A stretch of 64,000 nt of DNA, from assembly GCF_000817815.1 (NCBI RefSeq), contig NZ_JPRD01000023.1, forward strand, positions 62,001 to 126,000. The letters are read 5' to 3'. Below, piece after piece: positions 8,923-17,762 of this stretch; the first letter of the stretch is position 1; each line of letters begins with the position of its first letter. Under the pieces are notes generated by a model. It saw only the letters and a list, made by a program, of their open reading frames with translations, was not told the origin of the DNA and searched no databases. The position numbers were made by a program, and so were the translations under genes. This DNA comes from Vibrio owensii CAIM 1854 = LMG 25443. GTDB lineage: Bacteria; Pseudomonadota; Gammaproteobacteria; Enterobacterales; Vibrionaceae.

Positions 8923-9837
8923 ATGAATATAGAACATCTCAAGCTTTTCGTTCGTTTGGCATCAACGCACAACATCAGCATGGCAGGACAAGAGCTTGGA
9001 TTATCGCCAGCCGTTGCTAGTGCTCACATCAATAAGTTGGAAGAAGGGCTAGGCGTTCGCCTTGTGCACCGAACCACACGTAAGGTCTCATTAACGGAAG
9101 AAGGTCAGGCATTTTTGCCACACGCTGAAGAAGTGCTTGCAACGGTAGAAGCGGCGCGAGGTGCGGTAGGAGTTGGTCATAGCGCACCAACCGGCACGCT
9201 TCGAGTAACGGCTCCGGCATCGTTTGGGCGTTTGCATCTTGTGCCTGCACTCAAAGGCTTTATGGCGGCTTACCCCGAGCTTACGGTGGATTTTCGTTTC
9301 TCCGATTCCATTATTGATATGGTTGAAGGCGGGTTTGATGTCGCGATTCGTCTTGCAGAGTTGAAAGACTCAACGCTGGTGGCACGCAAACTAGCACCAG
9401 ATCGTCGCATCATTGTTGCTTCACCAGAGTATTTAGAAAAGCACGGTACGCCGAAAACACCGCAAGAACTTGCTGAGCATGAATGCGTGACGCTAATGGG
9501 ATTGGACAATTGGGTGTTTGAAACCCCAGATGGTCATTATGCGATGCGCGCTTCGGGAAGCTTTAGAACCGATAACGGCGATGCGATGCGTGACGCTTGT
9601 ATTGATGGGCTTGGTGTGTCGATTAACTCAATTTGGAGTGTCTACAAACAGCTTCAAGCCGGTGAGTTAGTCGAAATCTTGGAAGACTACCCATTAGTGA
9701 TGAACGCCAGCATTTGGGCGGTTTACCCTAGCTCACGTTTGATCGCACCTAAGGTTCGTGCCTTTATTGATTACTTTGCCGAGTATTACGGGCAGCCACC
9801 TTACTGGGAAACCGAACTGGCTACCCATCAGAAATAA
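8923..9837 (+). CDS. LysR-family transcriptional regulator
   Basis: A 304-residue regulator with an N-terminal winged helix (MNIEHLKLFVRLASTHNIS, then ELGLSPAVASAHINKLEEGLGVRL) and a periplasmic-binding-like effector domain from about residue 90 (GTLRVTAPASFGRLHLVPAL). The arrangement AHINKLE followed by VRLVHRTTRKVSLTEEG is close to the DsdC/AaeR-like group common in Vibrio. No divergent partner is obvious: the AraC gene runs in the same direction upstream, and a terminator follows. Target unknown. Confidence 0.88.
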   Translation: MNIEHLKLFVRLASTHNISMAGQELGLSPAVASAHINKLEEGLGVRLVHRTTRKVSLTEEGQAFLPHAEEVLATVEAARGAVGVGHSAPTGTLRVTAPASFGRLHLVPALKGFMAAYPELTVDFRFSDSIIDMVEGGFDVAIRLAELKDSTLVARKLAPDRRIIVASPEYLEKHGTPKTPQELAEHECVTLMGLDNWVFETPDGHYAMRASGSFRTDNGDAMRDACIDGLGVSINSIWSVYKQLQAGELVEILEDYPLVMNASIWAVYPSSRLIAPKVRAFIDYFAEYYGQPPYWETELATHQK

Positions 9838-9839
9838 AC

Positions 9840-9872
9840 AAAAACGCTTTCCAATCGGAAAGCGTTTTTTAT
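9840..9872. terminator. Bidirectional terminator between LysR and radical SAM genes
   Basis: A 13-bp perfect stem (AAAAACGCTTTCC and complement) with loop AATC, with A-run on one side and T-run on the other, lies between convergent genes. Confidence 0.9.
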
Positions 9873-9900
9873 TGTGTTCATTTAGCGAGAAAGAGAACGA

Positions 9901-10773
9901 CTACCAAGAGAAAGTCTGGATGACGTTGTCTTTTGCCATTGGGTTAGATGCGATCGCGTGATTGATGTTTCTCAGAAAATCTTCGCGTGAATCCAACAAC
10001 CAACCTTTTTGTGGAACGATGTTGTTACCATGGTCGCCCCAGTAGAAGGTATCAATATTCAAGTTTTCGAGTAGATATTTCTCCTCCTCAAGCACTTGAA
10101 GTTGAGTTGGCATAGTGAACTCACCATTCTTCACTTCTTGTTCCATCACCGTTCCTGGCTGAATCGCAAGTGCCATAGGCGCAATTTGCTCAGGATTGAT
10201 TTGGTTCAAGATGTCTGTTGTCGCAATAATGTGTTCTTTTGAACGCTCACGACCACCAAGGCCAAAGATGAAAGACAGCAACACTTCAATGCCAGCTTCT
10301 TTCGCCATTGCCATGCCCTCGACCGCTTGCTCTGGTGACATGCGTTTTTTAATGCGCTCAAGAACAATGCGATCGCCAGATTCAAGACCAGAATAGGCCA
10401 TATCTAAACCCGCATCTTTTAGCTCTTTCAATTCAGCAATGGTTTTACGGCGGAAATCGTTCAATCCACTGTAAAGAGAAATCTTTTTGCACTCAGGAAA
10501 CGTTGAACGCAGTTTGTCGAAGATCTTAAGCAAGTAATCCGTACGTGCAGCCATAACGTTACCATCAATCAAAAAGATCGATTCTACATGTGGGTAGATA
10601 AGACGCGCTTCTTCAATGTCTTTAATCACGTCTTCAATAGGGCGTACCTTAAAGCGTTTGTCATCAAACATGCTGCAAAACGTGCAGGTGTTGATGCTAC
10701 AACCCAATGTGGTTTGGATTAAGATGCTGCGGTATTCCGGCCATGGTCGGTAAACTTTGCCCTCATAGTTCAT
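9901..10773 (-). CDS. Radical SAM protein (CX4CX2C type), function unknown
   Basis: A 290-residue iron-sulfur enzyme expected to cleave S-adenosylmethionine reductively. Cys-25, Cys-30 and Cys-33 in TLGCSINTCTFCSMF form the cluster motif, with CX4CX2C spacing instead of the common CX3CX2C; this spacing is seen in Elp3/B12-independent radical SAM relatives. A SAM-contacting GG-like segment appears as SGLESGDRIVLERIKK and the barrel continues through LLSFIFGLGGRERS. No accessory genes sit beside it, so the substrate is unknown. Confidence 0.82.
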   Translation of the reverse strand: MNYEGKVYRPWPEYRSILIQTTLGCSINTCTFCSMFDDKRFKVRPIEDVIKDIEEARLIYPHVESIFLIDGNVMAARTDYLLKIFDKLRSTFPECKKISLYSGLNDFRRKTIAELKELKDAGLDMAYSGLESGDRIVLERIKKRMSPEQAVEGMAMAKEAGIEVLLSFIFGLGGRERSKEHIIATTDILNQINPEQIAPMALAIQPGTVMEQEVKNGEFTMPTQLQVLEEEKYLLENLNIDTFYWGDHGNNIVPQKGWLLDSREDFLRNINHAIASNPMAKDNVIQTFSW

Positions 10774-11037
10774 AGTTGGATCTCCAGTTAAAAGCGGGAT
10801 GATTCGATGTCATCACTCGCGAAAGATAATGGGAACGAACGCGTTTGAGTCTGGCGTTTTTCCCGATGGCTGAAGATTAACAAGAGAAGGGTTTGTTGAT
10901 AATTGGCCTTTATATCGAATGAGTTTTTAGATTTTATTGAAAATGAGCAATGGTGGCAGTTTTAGAAGCACGAGACCAAAACGTGATAAACAGAAACGCT
11001 AGAAACTGGTACACAGAAATCAGTACGTAAAAACAAC
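10774..11037. other. Gene-free stretch upstream of the radical SAM gene
   Basis: Presumed promoter region of the radical SAM gene. GTTGGATCTCC just ahead of its ATG reads GGAGATCCAAC on the coding strand and gives the ribosome binding site. I see no other feature. Confidence 0.5.
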
Positions 11038-11061
11038 AACACCTAGCCGAAGCTAGGTGTT
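11038..11061 (-). terminator. Stem-loop after the SDR gene
   Basis: AACACCTAGC and its perfect complement around a CGAA loop, with a TTGTTGTTTTT tract on the minus strand. Confidence 0.85.
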
Positions 11062-11084
11062 TAACAGGAATCAACCGTGTTGAA

Positions 11085-11888
11085 TTAAGCGAGTTTAGCA
11101 ATCACTGCTTTAATTGCGTCTACCACTTGTTGTGATTTGGTGTCATTCAACGCATCACGATGAGGAGCGGCAAAAGCTTCAATATCGTTGTCGAAGTACG
11201 AACCATGCGCTTGAGCAAATTCATCCGATAGTGCAGCACGAATTAGAATGTCTGCGCCCAAACTAATGTCATTACCCGCGATACCGTAAGCGTCTTTCAC
11301 CATTTTGCTGGCAAGGAATGACTTTGGATTGACTGAAACCACCATCGGGCCGACGTTTTTCAACTGCAATCCCATTACGCGTGACCACATAGTCAGTGCC
11401 AGCTTACTTTGAGCGTAAGCTTCACCGTCTGACAGTGGTTTGTTGCCCATCAAGGCTTCGATGCTCACTGGCGCTTGTGCCGCAGAAGATAGGTTTACGA
11501 CACGACCTGTGTTGCCAAGTAGTGGAAGCAACTCTTTTGTCAGCATGTATGGCGCAATGGTGTTAACGGCAAAGCGCACATCAAGACCTTCTTGAGTTCT
11601 TGAATTCGGTGTTGCGAACACGCCAGCGTTATTGATGATCACATCCAGTTTGCCAAAGCGCTCTGCCACTTCTGCAACCATCTGTTCCACTGCTTTGACT
11701 GAAGATAGGTCAGCAACGATGCTTTCCACTTTGCCAGCGTTCATCTCAATCAAGCTTTGCTCTACGTTTTGAACCTTTGCTTCGTTACGGCCATGAACAA
11801 TTACGTGGTGACCATCTGCCACTAACATTTTTGCTGTTTCCAAACCAATGCCGTCTGTAGAACCAGTAATCAGGATGATTTTTTGCAT
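11085..11888 (-). CDS. Short-chain dehydrogenase/reductase (SDR)
   Basis: A 267-residue NAD(P)-dependent oxidoreductase. The cofactor motif TGSTDGIG is at 8-15, NNAG at 86-89, and the catalytic S-Y-K triad includes LSS near 133-135, Y158 and K162 in AYAQSKLAL. HGRN at 32-35 suggests NADPH preference because of the Arg after the second strand. It ends at a terminator and has its own promoter; a substrate cannot be inferred. It is similar in style to oxidoreductases annotated as WW-domain-oxidoreductase-like. Confidence 0.85.
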   Translation of the reverse strand: MQKIILITGSTDGIGLETAKMLVADGHHVIVHGRNEAKVQNVEQSLIEMNAGKVESIVADLSSVKAVEQMVAEVAERFGKLDVIINNAGVFATPNSRTQEGLDVRFAVNTIAPYMLTKELLPLLGNTGRVVNLSSAAQAPVSIEALMGNKPLSDGEAYAQSKLALTMWSRVMGLQLKNVGPMVVSVNPKSFLASKMVKDAYGIAGNDISLGADILIRAALSDEFAQAHGSYFDNDIEAFAAPHRDALNDTKSQQVVDAIKAVIAKLA

Positions 11889-12121
11889 AATTGAGATTCC
11901 TTTTGAATTCGATATGCAACAATCATAGTGGCATCTTTGGCGTTCGACTATTGGGAGAGTGAGGGAAACACTTTATAGAAAATATTGAAAATGAATTTGT
12001 TAGTCTTTTTGTGGGCGATACGACGAATTAACCGCTCATGAAATGCTATGGTTATTTTAAGCGTTGCTTAAGATTTGAGCAGCTTATTTAACTTGAAATG
12101 TACTCAGCCAAAGAGGTCTCT

Positions 12122-12361
12122 ATGTTAGGTGAAAATCACTCATTAACTCATGAATTCCCAGAACATTTGGATACCATTACTCAACTTACGGCAGATGACG
12201 CCACGTTTGCTGAAAACGCTAAAAACTACAACACGCTCGACAAGGAAATACGCCAACTAGAATTGCGAGGAAGCCCAATCGACGACCACGAAATGAACAC
12301 GATGAAACATAACCGTGCAGAGCTAAAAGACTGGCTTTACTCAAAAATTATGAACGCTTAA
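12122..12361 (+). CDS. YdcH-family (DUF465) small protein
   Basis: A 79-residue helical-hairpin protein. MLGENHSLTHEFPEH, then a charged helix ending in the DUF465 signature with LDKEIRQLE and a second helix (HEMNTMKHNRAELKDWLY). I chose the ATG at 12122 because AAGAGG precedes it by 6 bases; an in-frame ATG at 12098 lacks such a site. Function of the family is not established. Ends at a terminator. Confidence 0.82.
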   Translation: MLGENHSLTHEFPEHLDTITQLTADDATFAENAKNYNTLDKEIRQLELRGSPIDDHEMNTMKHNRAELKDWLYSKIMNA

Positions 12362-12386
12362 TTGACCTGTTAAGTGTCTTTGATGG

Positions 12387-12418
12387 CGGCTCGAATGTTC
12401 GAGCCGTTTTGCTTTTTT
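12387..12418 (+). terminator. Rho-independent terminator
   Basis: CGGCTCGAA with a two-base turn and the complement TTCGAGCCG, then TTTTGCTTTTTT, after the DUF465 gene. Confidence 0.85.
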
Positions 12419-12430
12419 AAAGGGGCTAGA

Positions 12431-13084
12431 TTAATCGACAGGCAAATGGCCAGTCTTGACCCAGATTACCGTTTCTTCCTCGACGAAAGGAAAATGTTCA
12501 CTCATGTGAGGGCTGCGTAGCCAAGTGTGGGTAGGGTATTCCCCTAGTTCGTCTTTAAACTCTCCAGATAGGACAAAGATCTCTTCACCTCCAAAGTGGC
12601 GGTGTGGCTGAAATTTTTCACCTTTAGGCCATTTAACCAACGCGACATGCTCGTGTTCGAAGTTGTGTAATGGCATCACCTCCAAGCCACCAATGCCCGG
12701 CAACCACTCGGTTTGGTTGGTATTGATGCGAACGGTTTCTAGATCGTTAGGATCAAATTGATTGAGTTTTACTAAGATCACGCAACCGTCTTTGCTGAAT
12801 GGGGCATGTTGGCTTCCCGGAGGATTACGGAGATAAGTCCCCGCTGGGTAATCGCCATGCTCATCAGAAAACACCCCTTCGAGCACCAGTATCTCTTCTC
12901 CGTATGGGTGAGGGTGCGTCGAGAACTGTGAGTTCGGCTCGTACTTCACCACGCTGGTGGTATGCCCAGACTCTTTCGCTTCTCGTTCCAACGGTTTGCG
13001 CCATACACCGGCGGCTGGGCTGGCTACCCAATCTTGTTCGCCAGTTTTAATCACCAAACGTTGTGAAAAGTCCATGTTTATCAT
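12431..13084 (-). CDS. Double-cupin protein, ChrR-like
   Basis: A 217-residue protein of two tandem cupin barrels. Each holds a metal-site pattern: HPHPYGEEILVLEG with HAPF (about 57-95) and HRHFGGEEIFVLSG with EHFPF (about 160-200). This is the anti-ECFsigma ChrR-like cupin fold, but no zinc-binding ASD domain or sigma gene accompanies it, so it is more likely a small-molecule-binding or dioxygenase-like protein. Start at 13084 is taken; the ATG at 13075 is possible. Confidence 0.8.
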   Translation of the reverse strand: MINMDFSQRLVIKTGEQDWVASPAAGVWRKPLEREAKESGHTTSVVKYEPNSQFSTHPHPYGEEILVLEGVFSDEHGDYPAGTYLRNPPGSQHAPFSKDGCVILVKLNQFDPNDLETVRINTNQTEWLPGIGGLEVMPLHNFEHEHVALVKWPKGEKFQPHRHFGGEEIFVLSGEFKDELGEYPTHTWLRSPHMSEHFPFVEEETVIWVKTGHLPVD

Positions 13085-13336
13085 TGCGTGTTTCCAGTGT
13101 TTGCTTTGTATTGTTTAAGTATACGTAGTTTCGCACAGGTCGGTTTTCAACCCTTGAAGTGCGAGATTTTCACTTAGTCGCTTGTATTGGACAGATCACA
13201 ACAGAGCAGAGCGAATGGGAATAAGTACGACGATGAAGCAAGATTCTTCTAATTAACCTTATGATTGTTATTGATAATTTTCATAAAAACTAAATTTACA
13301 AAATGTTACAAGCTACACTTTTTTTAGTGTTTGTTA

Positions 13337-13375
13337 TGTTATAACATCCGCGAAATATTAAATGGTGTTATAACA
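13337..13375 (+). promoter_or_regulatory. Two Zur-type palindromes upstream of the zinc-uptake operon
   Basis: The perfect palindrome TGTTATAACA occurs at 13337-13346 and 13366-13375, 29 bases apart, each in an A/T-rich ATGTTATAACAT-like context. This matches the core of the gamma-proteobacterial Zur box (TGTTATANTATAACA family). The second copy ends 22 bases before the start codon. The same core occurs once more in the window, ahead of the Zur-like gene at 42.9 kb. Confidence 0.8.
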
Positions 13376-13397
13376 TAACAAAATAAGGAAAAACGTA

Positions 13398-14540
13398 GTG
13401 AATAAGAAATTGGTCTCTTTAGCGGTTGGTAGCTTGTTTGTTTCCCCAGTTTTTGCCGATACGCTTTCGAACCCTCAGATTGGCGTGGTACTAGACGGTT
13501 ACTATCAAGATGGCCAGCGTCATAACTCAGAGCGTGAAGAAGGTTTTGGCCTGGGTCATACTGAGCTGAACATGTCTGCAAACATCGATGATAAATTCCA
13601 CGGCGCACTAACGGCGGTTCTAGAAAGCCACGGTGATGAAACCGAGCTGATGCTTGAAGAGGCGTTTATCGAGACTCTGGCACTACCATATGGCTTAAAT
13701 GTACGTGCAGGTCGCTTCCTGTCTGACTTTGGTTACCTGAACAACCAACACATGCACACAGACAGCTTTGTTGAGCGTCCAATTGCTTACCGTACTTTCC
13801 TTGGCTCGCATTACTACGATGACGGTGTGCGCGCAAACATCGTTCTTCCGACAGACCTATATGTGAAGTTGGGTGTAGAAGCGCTAAGCGGTAGCAAGAT
13901 GTCTTCTGTTGAGGATGGTTCTGAAGTTGGCGTTTACACGACAACACTTAAGCTTGGCAGCGATTTTTCTGAGTCTTCTAGCTGGCAGTTTGGCCTGAGC
14001 TACCTACGTAACGAAAACGGTAAGGTAACAGAGTTCGAAGACCATGATCACGGCCATGCAGATGAGCATGATCATGACCACAGTCACGCAGCTGCGGTAA
14101 CGGGTGAAAACTTATACGGTGCAGACTTTGTATGGAAGTGGGCGCCAGACGGTAACTACAAGTACAGCAATTTCACGCTATCTGCGGAGTACATGTTGCT
14201 AGATGGTGTGGTAGACAGCAAATACAAAAACGATGCTGAATCGCCAGACAACCTAAGCGCATACTACGTATCGGGTGTTTACCGCTTTAACCCAAGCTGG
14301 TCTGCCGGTCTACGTTACGGTGAAGCAGAAAGTTACGATGGCCACGCGCACGGCGACCACATGCACTTCACAGCACTGAATGATAAAGAAATGGATGCGA
14401 TGATCGCATGGGATTCTTCTCACTTCGGTACTATCCGTGCGCAATACACTCGCATTGATAACCAAGACAGCGAGACAGACAACGTATTCACTCTGCAATA
14501 CGTAATGACATTTGGAGCGCACGGTGCACATGCGTTCTAA
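13398..14540 (+). CDS. Outer-membrane protein with His-rich loop, probable zinc-uptake channel
   Basis: A 380-residue protein with signal peptide (MNKKLVSLAVGSLFVSPVFA, cleavage after residue 20), a beta-barrel-like alternation of aromatic strands and a C-terminal segment ending in aromatic Phe. Residues 215-230 form a loop with eight His in an HDHGHADEHDHDHSH pattern, suited to capturing zinc. GTG start (AAGGAAAAAC upstream). It lies directly behind two Zur-type palindromes and overlaps the ZnuA-like gene by 11 bases, so it is inferred to bring zinc across the outer membrane without TonB. It is porin-like rather than a TonB-dependent receptor. Confidence 0.78.
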   Translation: MNKKLVSLAVGSLFVSPVFADTLSNPQIGVVLDGYYQDGQRHNSEREEGFGLGHTELNMSANIDDKFHGALTAVLESHGDETELMLEEAFIETLALPYGLNVRAGRFLSDFGYLNNQHMHTDSFVERPIAYRTFLGSHYYDDGVRANIVLPTDLYVKLGVEALSGSKMSSVEDGSEVGVYTTTLKLGSDFSESSSWQFGLSYLRNENGKVTEFEDHDHGHADEHDHDHSHAAAVTGENLYGADFVWKWAPDGNYKYSNFTLSAEYMLLDGVVDSKYKNDAESPDNLSAYYVSGVYRFNPSWSAGLRYGEAESYDGHAHGDHMHFTALNDKEMDAMIAWDSSHFGTIRAQYTRIDNQDSETDNVFTLQYVMTFGAHGAHAF

Positions 14541-15456
14541 GCTGACATTAAACAAATGCAGTTTAGCGATGATGGCGGCGGGGGCTGCCATCATCTCTTC
14601 ACCTGCTTTGGCTCTTAATATCTTTGTTTGTGAGCCAGAATGGAAAGCCCTTCTCGAAAGTCACGCCCCAGACGCGACCATCTATTCCGCGACCACCGCC
14701 AAGCAAGATCCTCATTATGTACAAGCTCGCCCTTCTTTGATTGCAAAGATGCGCCAAGCCGACATGGCAATGTGTTCTGGTGCGGAGTTAGAAGTAGGAT
14801 GGTTGCCTATGTTGCAAGTTCGCAGTAGCAATGGTGCGGTACAAAACGGTTCACAAAGCATGATCTATGCGACCGATTTCGTGCGCATGTTAGACACTCA
14901 TGATCATGTCGACCGCAGCATGGGGGACATTCATGCGCACGGAAACCCACATGTGCAGTTTGCGGCGAATGACATGGTTGCGATTTCGCGTGCTGTGACA
15001 GAACGTTTGAAGAGCATCGATCCTGATAACGCGCAAAGCTATCAAGTGAATGGCATGAAGTTCCGCGCTCACTGGCGTAAAAAGCTCAATGAGTGGAATG
15101 AGAAAGCCGCGCCGTTAAAGGGTAAACAAGTGGTGGGTTATCACGAAACCTACCGTTACCTATACGACTGGCTAGGTATGGAGCAAATTGCTGACCTCGA
15201 ACCAAAGCCGGGTATTTCTCCTACCACTTCTCACCTTCAATCCTTAACTAAGTTGGACTCCGATTCTTTTGAAGCGATTGTCTACTCGTCGCATCAAGAC
15301 CAGCGTCCAGCAAACTGGCTACAGAAACAAACCAATAAGCCGCTGATTCAGCTGCCTCTGACAGTTTCAGATGGCGAAAGCTTGGATGAGATGTACGACC
15401 AAGTTATTGATGACTTGTTGGATGTGCTCGTGCAACCTGTTCCGGTGAAGATCTAA
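14530..15456 (+). CDS. znuA: Zinc ABC transporter substrate-binding protein, ZnuA-like
   Basis: About 308 residues of the cluster A-I metal-binding family, exported by a signal peptide (hydrophobic 11-28, cleavage after ALA). Candidate zinc ligands are H62 in KQDPHYVQARPS, H141 in GNPHVQ, H205 in VVGYHETY and H255 in YSSHQDQRPANW. The fourth position, usually Asp/Glu, may be taken by His or by the nearby Asp. The ATG at 14530 overlaps the preceding gene; a TTG at 14512 is a less likely start. It would bind periplasmic zinc for the permease that follows three bases later. Confidence 0.85.
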   Translation: MRSKLTLNKCSLAMMAAGAAIISSPALALNIFVCEPEWKALLESHAPDATIYSATTAKQDPHYVQARPSLIAKMRQADMAMCSGAELEVGWLPMLQVRSSNGAVQNGSQSMIYATDFVRMLDTHDHVDRSMGDIHAHGNPHVQFAANDMVAISRAVTERLKSIDPDNAQSYQVNGMKFRAHWRKKLNEWNEKAAPLKGKQVVGYHETYRYLYDWLGMEQIADLEPKPGISPTTSHLQSLTKLDSDSFEAIVYSSHQDQRPANWLQKQTNKPLIQLPLTVSDGESLDEMYDQVIDDLLDVLVQPVPVKI

Positions 15457-15459
15457 GCC

Positions 15460-16254
15460 ATGGCAGATTATGCATGGCTATTACCAGCGGTACTGTGTGG
15501 CTTGATTGCTCTGGTTGGTAACGTGGTACTCGGGCAGCAAGTGTTAAAGCGCCAAATTATCTTTATTGATTTGGCGGTGGCACAAGTTGCGGCCTTGGGG
15601 GCAGCGCTGAGTCACTATTGGTTGAACCAATACGATCTCTTTTCTGGTTCTTTCTTTGGTGAGATGGTTGGCCCTTGGGTGATGTCGTTATTGCTTTGCG
15701 GTCTGATCGCCTTAATGGAAAAGCGCTACCAACAGCATTTAGAGCCAATGATTGGCAGCTTGTTTGTGGTGTCGGCGTCACTGGCGATATTACTGGTGAG
15801 CAAAGACCCGCACGGTGCCGATTTTATTCAAGGCATTCTCAACGGGCAGTTATTGTGGTCGACATGGGATGATGTTTGGCCTTTGGCATTAATCACCGCA
15901 GCGATGTTGTTATTGGTGTGGGTGAAGCCAGAGTTTATGCAGGGCAGTGGCTTCTATCTCATCTTCGCGATATTAATGCCGATTACGGTCAAGCTAACGG
16001 GCATCTATTTGGAATTTGCCTTGTTGGTGATTCCGGCCTTGTGTGCGGCAGCACTGAAAGGAACAAGATTCTTCGTTGCGAGCATCAGTATTGGCATCGT
16101 GGGGATATTGTCGGGTATCGCGGCATCAGCGCATTATGATTTGCCAAGTGGGGCAAGTATCGTGATCACCTTGTTCATTGCAGGCATGTTGTTCAATCTT
16201 TTACTTCAGCCTTGGCTGTCAAAAGCGCAATCCGTTTATGAAGAGACGGTATGA
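15460..16254 (+). CDS. znuB: Zinc/manganese ABC transporter permease, ZnuB-like
   Basis: A 264-residue ABC-3 family permease with about eight hydrophobic helices; the family landmark FIDLAVAQVAALGAALSH (about 33-50) matches the conserved segment that contacts the ATPase. It starts three bases after the znuA-like stop, and a terminator follows. No ATP-binding subunit is encoded in this operon, so a ZnuC elsewhere in the genome must energise it, or it is cross-energised by the main Znu system. Known relatives transport zinc or manganese; the Zur boxes favour zinc. Confidence 0.87.
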   Translation: MADYAWLLPAVLCGLIALVGNVVLGQQVLKRQIIFIDLAVAQVAALGAALSHYWLNQYDLFSGSFFGEMVGPWVMSLLLCGLIALMEKRYQQHLEPMIGSLFVVSASLAILLVSKDPHGADFIQGILNGQLLWSTWDDVWPLALITAAMLLLVWVKPEFMQGSGFYLIFAILMPITVKLTGIYLEFALLVIPALCAAALKGTRFFVASISIGIVGILSGIAASAHYDLPSGASIVITLFIAGMLFNLLLQPWLSKAQSVYEETV

Positions 16255-16306
16255 AAACGTTGAGGAATCTAACCGAACGTTGACCTAGTACTTTGGCCTT
16301 AATGAT

Positions 16307-16336
16307 AAAAAGGCTCCGCGTGAACGGAGCCTTTTG
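16307..16336 (+). terminator. Terminator of the zinc-uptake operon
   Basis: AAAAAGGCTCCG, loop CGTGAA, CGGAGCCTTTTG. Placed 52 bases after the permease stop, it closes the three-gene operon. Confidence 0.88.
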
Positions 16337-16515
16337 TTTAGCACTGCTTTTTCTTATTAGTAACCTTGCTAGTTATTAACTGATTACTTAGTTACTTATC
16401 TCCTACTATATTAGCAAGATTTGAACAGAGGTAGAGTCTGAGGTTGGATTGAATCTGTCAAAGTGTTATCCAGCGCAGGGAATAATTGATTAATTCCCGT
16501 TTCAGACAGCCCTAA

Positions 16516-17757
16516 CTACGCCATTAAGCTCGCATGAAGCTGATCAGAAGAGATAGTTGGAATCACACGACCACGTGAAAGCAAGTAAGGGCTCGTCTCA
16601 GATAAGTCTGGATATTCACCCACAATTGCTTTTCCGGCTACACCGCCGCCCATGACTAATGCATGGCTTGCCCATCCGTGGTCTGTCCCATCTGTGCCGT
16701 TCGGAATCAGAGTTCGACCAAATTCAGAATGGGTAAACGTGGTCACTTGCTCAAACAAGCCGTTGTTTTCTAGTGCCAATTGGAAAGCGGCCATCGCTTC
16801 AGCCAGTTCTTGTAGCAAACCGGTTTGGCGGCTGATTTGAGCAGAGTGAGTATCGAACCCGCCCAATTTACAACTAAAGTACTGTGCAGGATGTTGGAAC
16901 TGATCTTTATGTAGCAACAGTTTAAAGACCGCTTTCAATTGCTTACCGATGCGCGTTTCTGGGAATACGTCTGGGATCTCGGCATTTAGAATCGCACTGA
17001 ACTGCTCATACATTCTGGTTGAGTCGACCGCAACGCCCGCATAATGAGACTGGAAGACATTGCCGTAGCTGCCCGTGCTCTGCAGTTTATCGAACAGATC
17101 GCGTGAGCGTTGATCGTTGAAAATATCACTTGGTGGCTGAGACCCGACGGAGTTGGATTGGGCTTCAATACAGTTCGTCCATACTTGTGTGCCGCCAATA
17201 TCAAACATCGGTGACAACTCGTTCAAGCTGCGCAGCATAGAGCCAAGCTCTGTGGATGTCTTCGCGCCAAAGCCTTCTTTCGACAGTGACTTGGTGGCAT
17301 GAGACTGCACCATAGTAGATTGATGCGAGTGACTGAACAGGTGCGCCGGACGAGTGCTTTCATCGTAAATCACATTGTTGACACGCTGAGTCAACGGGCC
17401 AAGATTCACCACAGGCACAAGGTTGGCGCTATCCCAATAAGGTTTGAGGGCCGCCATCGCAGGGTTAAGTGCCAGTTTGGCCTCGTCGTTCACTGCGTCT
17501 AAGTAGATACAGGTTGTCTCATCCAAAGCCAAGTTGCCACGTAGCGCGCGGTATTGGCTGTTGGCGTTAGCGGCGGTTGGGATAAGCATGTTGTAGCCAT
17601 CGTTACCGCCCGCAAGGTCGATACCAACCACAGCGCGATAGCCATTCTTACATTGGTTAAACGAATCAGCGAAGGCTGGGAATGCCGCAAGGTTAAGCGC
17701 AGAAATCCCCACACCAGCGGAACCTGCTTGTAAAAATCGACGTCGAGTTAAGTTCAT
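16516..17757 (-). CDS. DUF1501 protein with Tat signal peptide
   Basis: About 413 residues. The start at 17757 gives a twin-arginine signal MNLTRRRFLQAGSAGVGISAL with cleavage near AFA-DS; a start further upstream at 17832 would hide it. The mature protein has the DUF1501 sulfatase-like features DLAGGNDGYNM (about 45-55) and, near the C-terminus, HSEFGRT and DHGWASHALVMGG. Alkaline-phosphatase-like metal chemistry is inferred from the fold. It is exported folded and follows the DUF1800 gene by five bases, its usual partner. The biological role of the pair is unresolved. Confidence 0.88.
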   Translation of the reverse strand: MNLTRRRFLQAGSAGVGISALNLAAFPAFADSFNQCKNGYRAVVGIDLAGGNDGYNMLIPTAANANSQYRALRGNLALDETTCIYLDAVNDEAKLALNPAMAALKPYWDSANLVPVVNLGPLTQRVNNVIYDESTRPAHLFSHSHQSTMVQSHATKSLSKEGFGAKTSTELGSMLRSLNELSPMFDIGGTQVWTNCIEAQSNSVGSQPPSDIFNDQRSRDLFDKLQSTGSYGNVFQSHYAGVAVDSTRMYEQFSAILNAEIPDVFPETRIGKQLKAVFKLLLHKDQFQHPAQYFSCKLGGFDTHSAQISRQTGLLQELAEAMAAFQLALENNGLFEQVTTFTHSEFGRTLIPNGTDGTDHGWASHALVMGGGVAGKAIVGEYPDLSETSPYLLSRGRVIPTISSDQLHASLMA

Positions 17758-17762
17758 GGTGA

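Noticed and set aside
12098..12121. Upstream ATG for the DUF465 gene
   Set aside because: AAGAGG lies before the ATG at 12122 and not before this one; family members begin at MLGENHSL-like sequence.
13260..13290. Possible Fur box (GTTATTGATAATTTTCAT-like) in the zinc operon promoter
   Set aside because: Only one half-site fits well; the clear palindromes nearby are Zur-type, so I did not call a Fur site.
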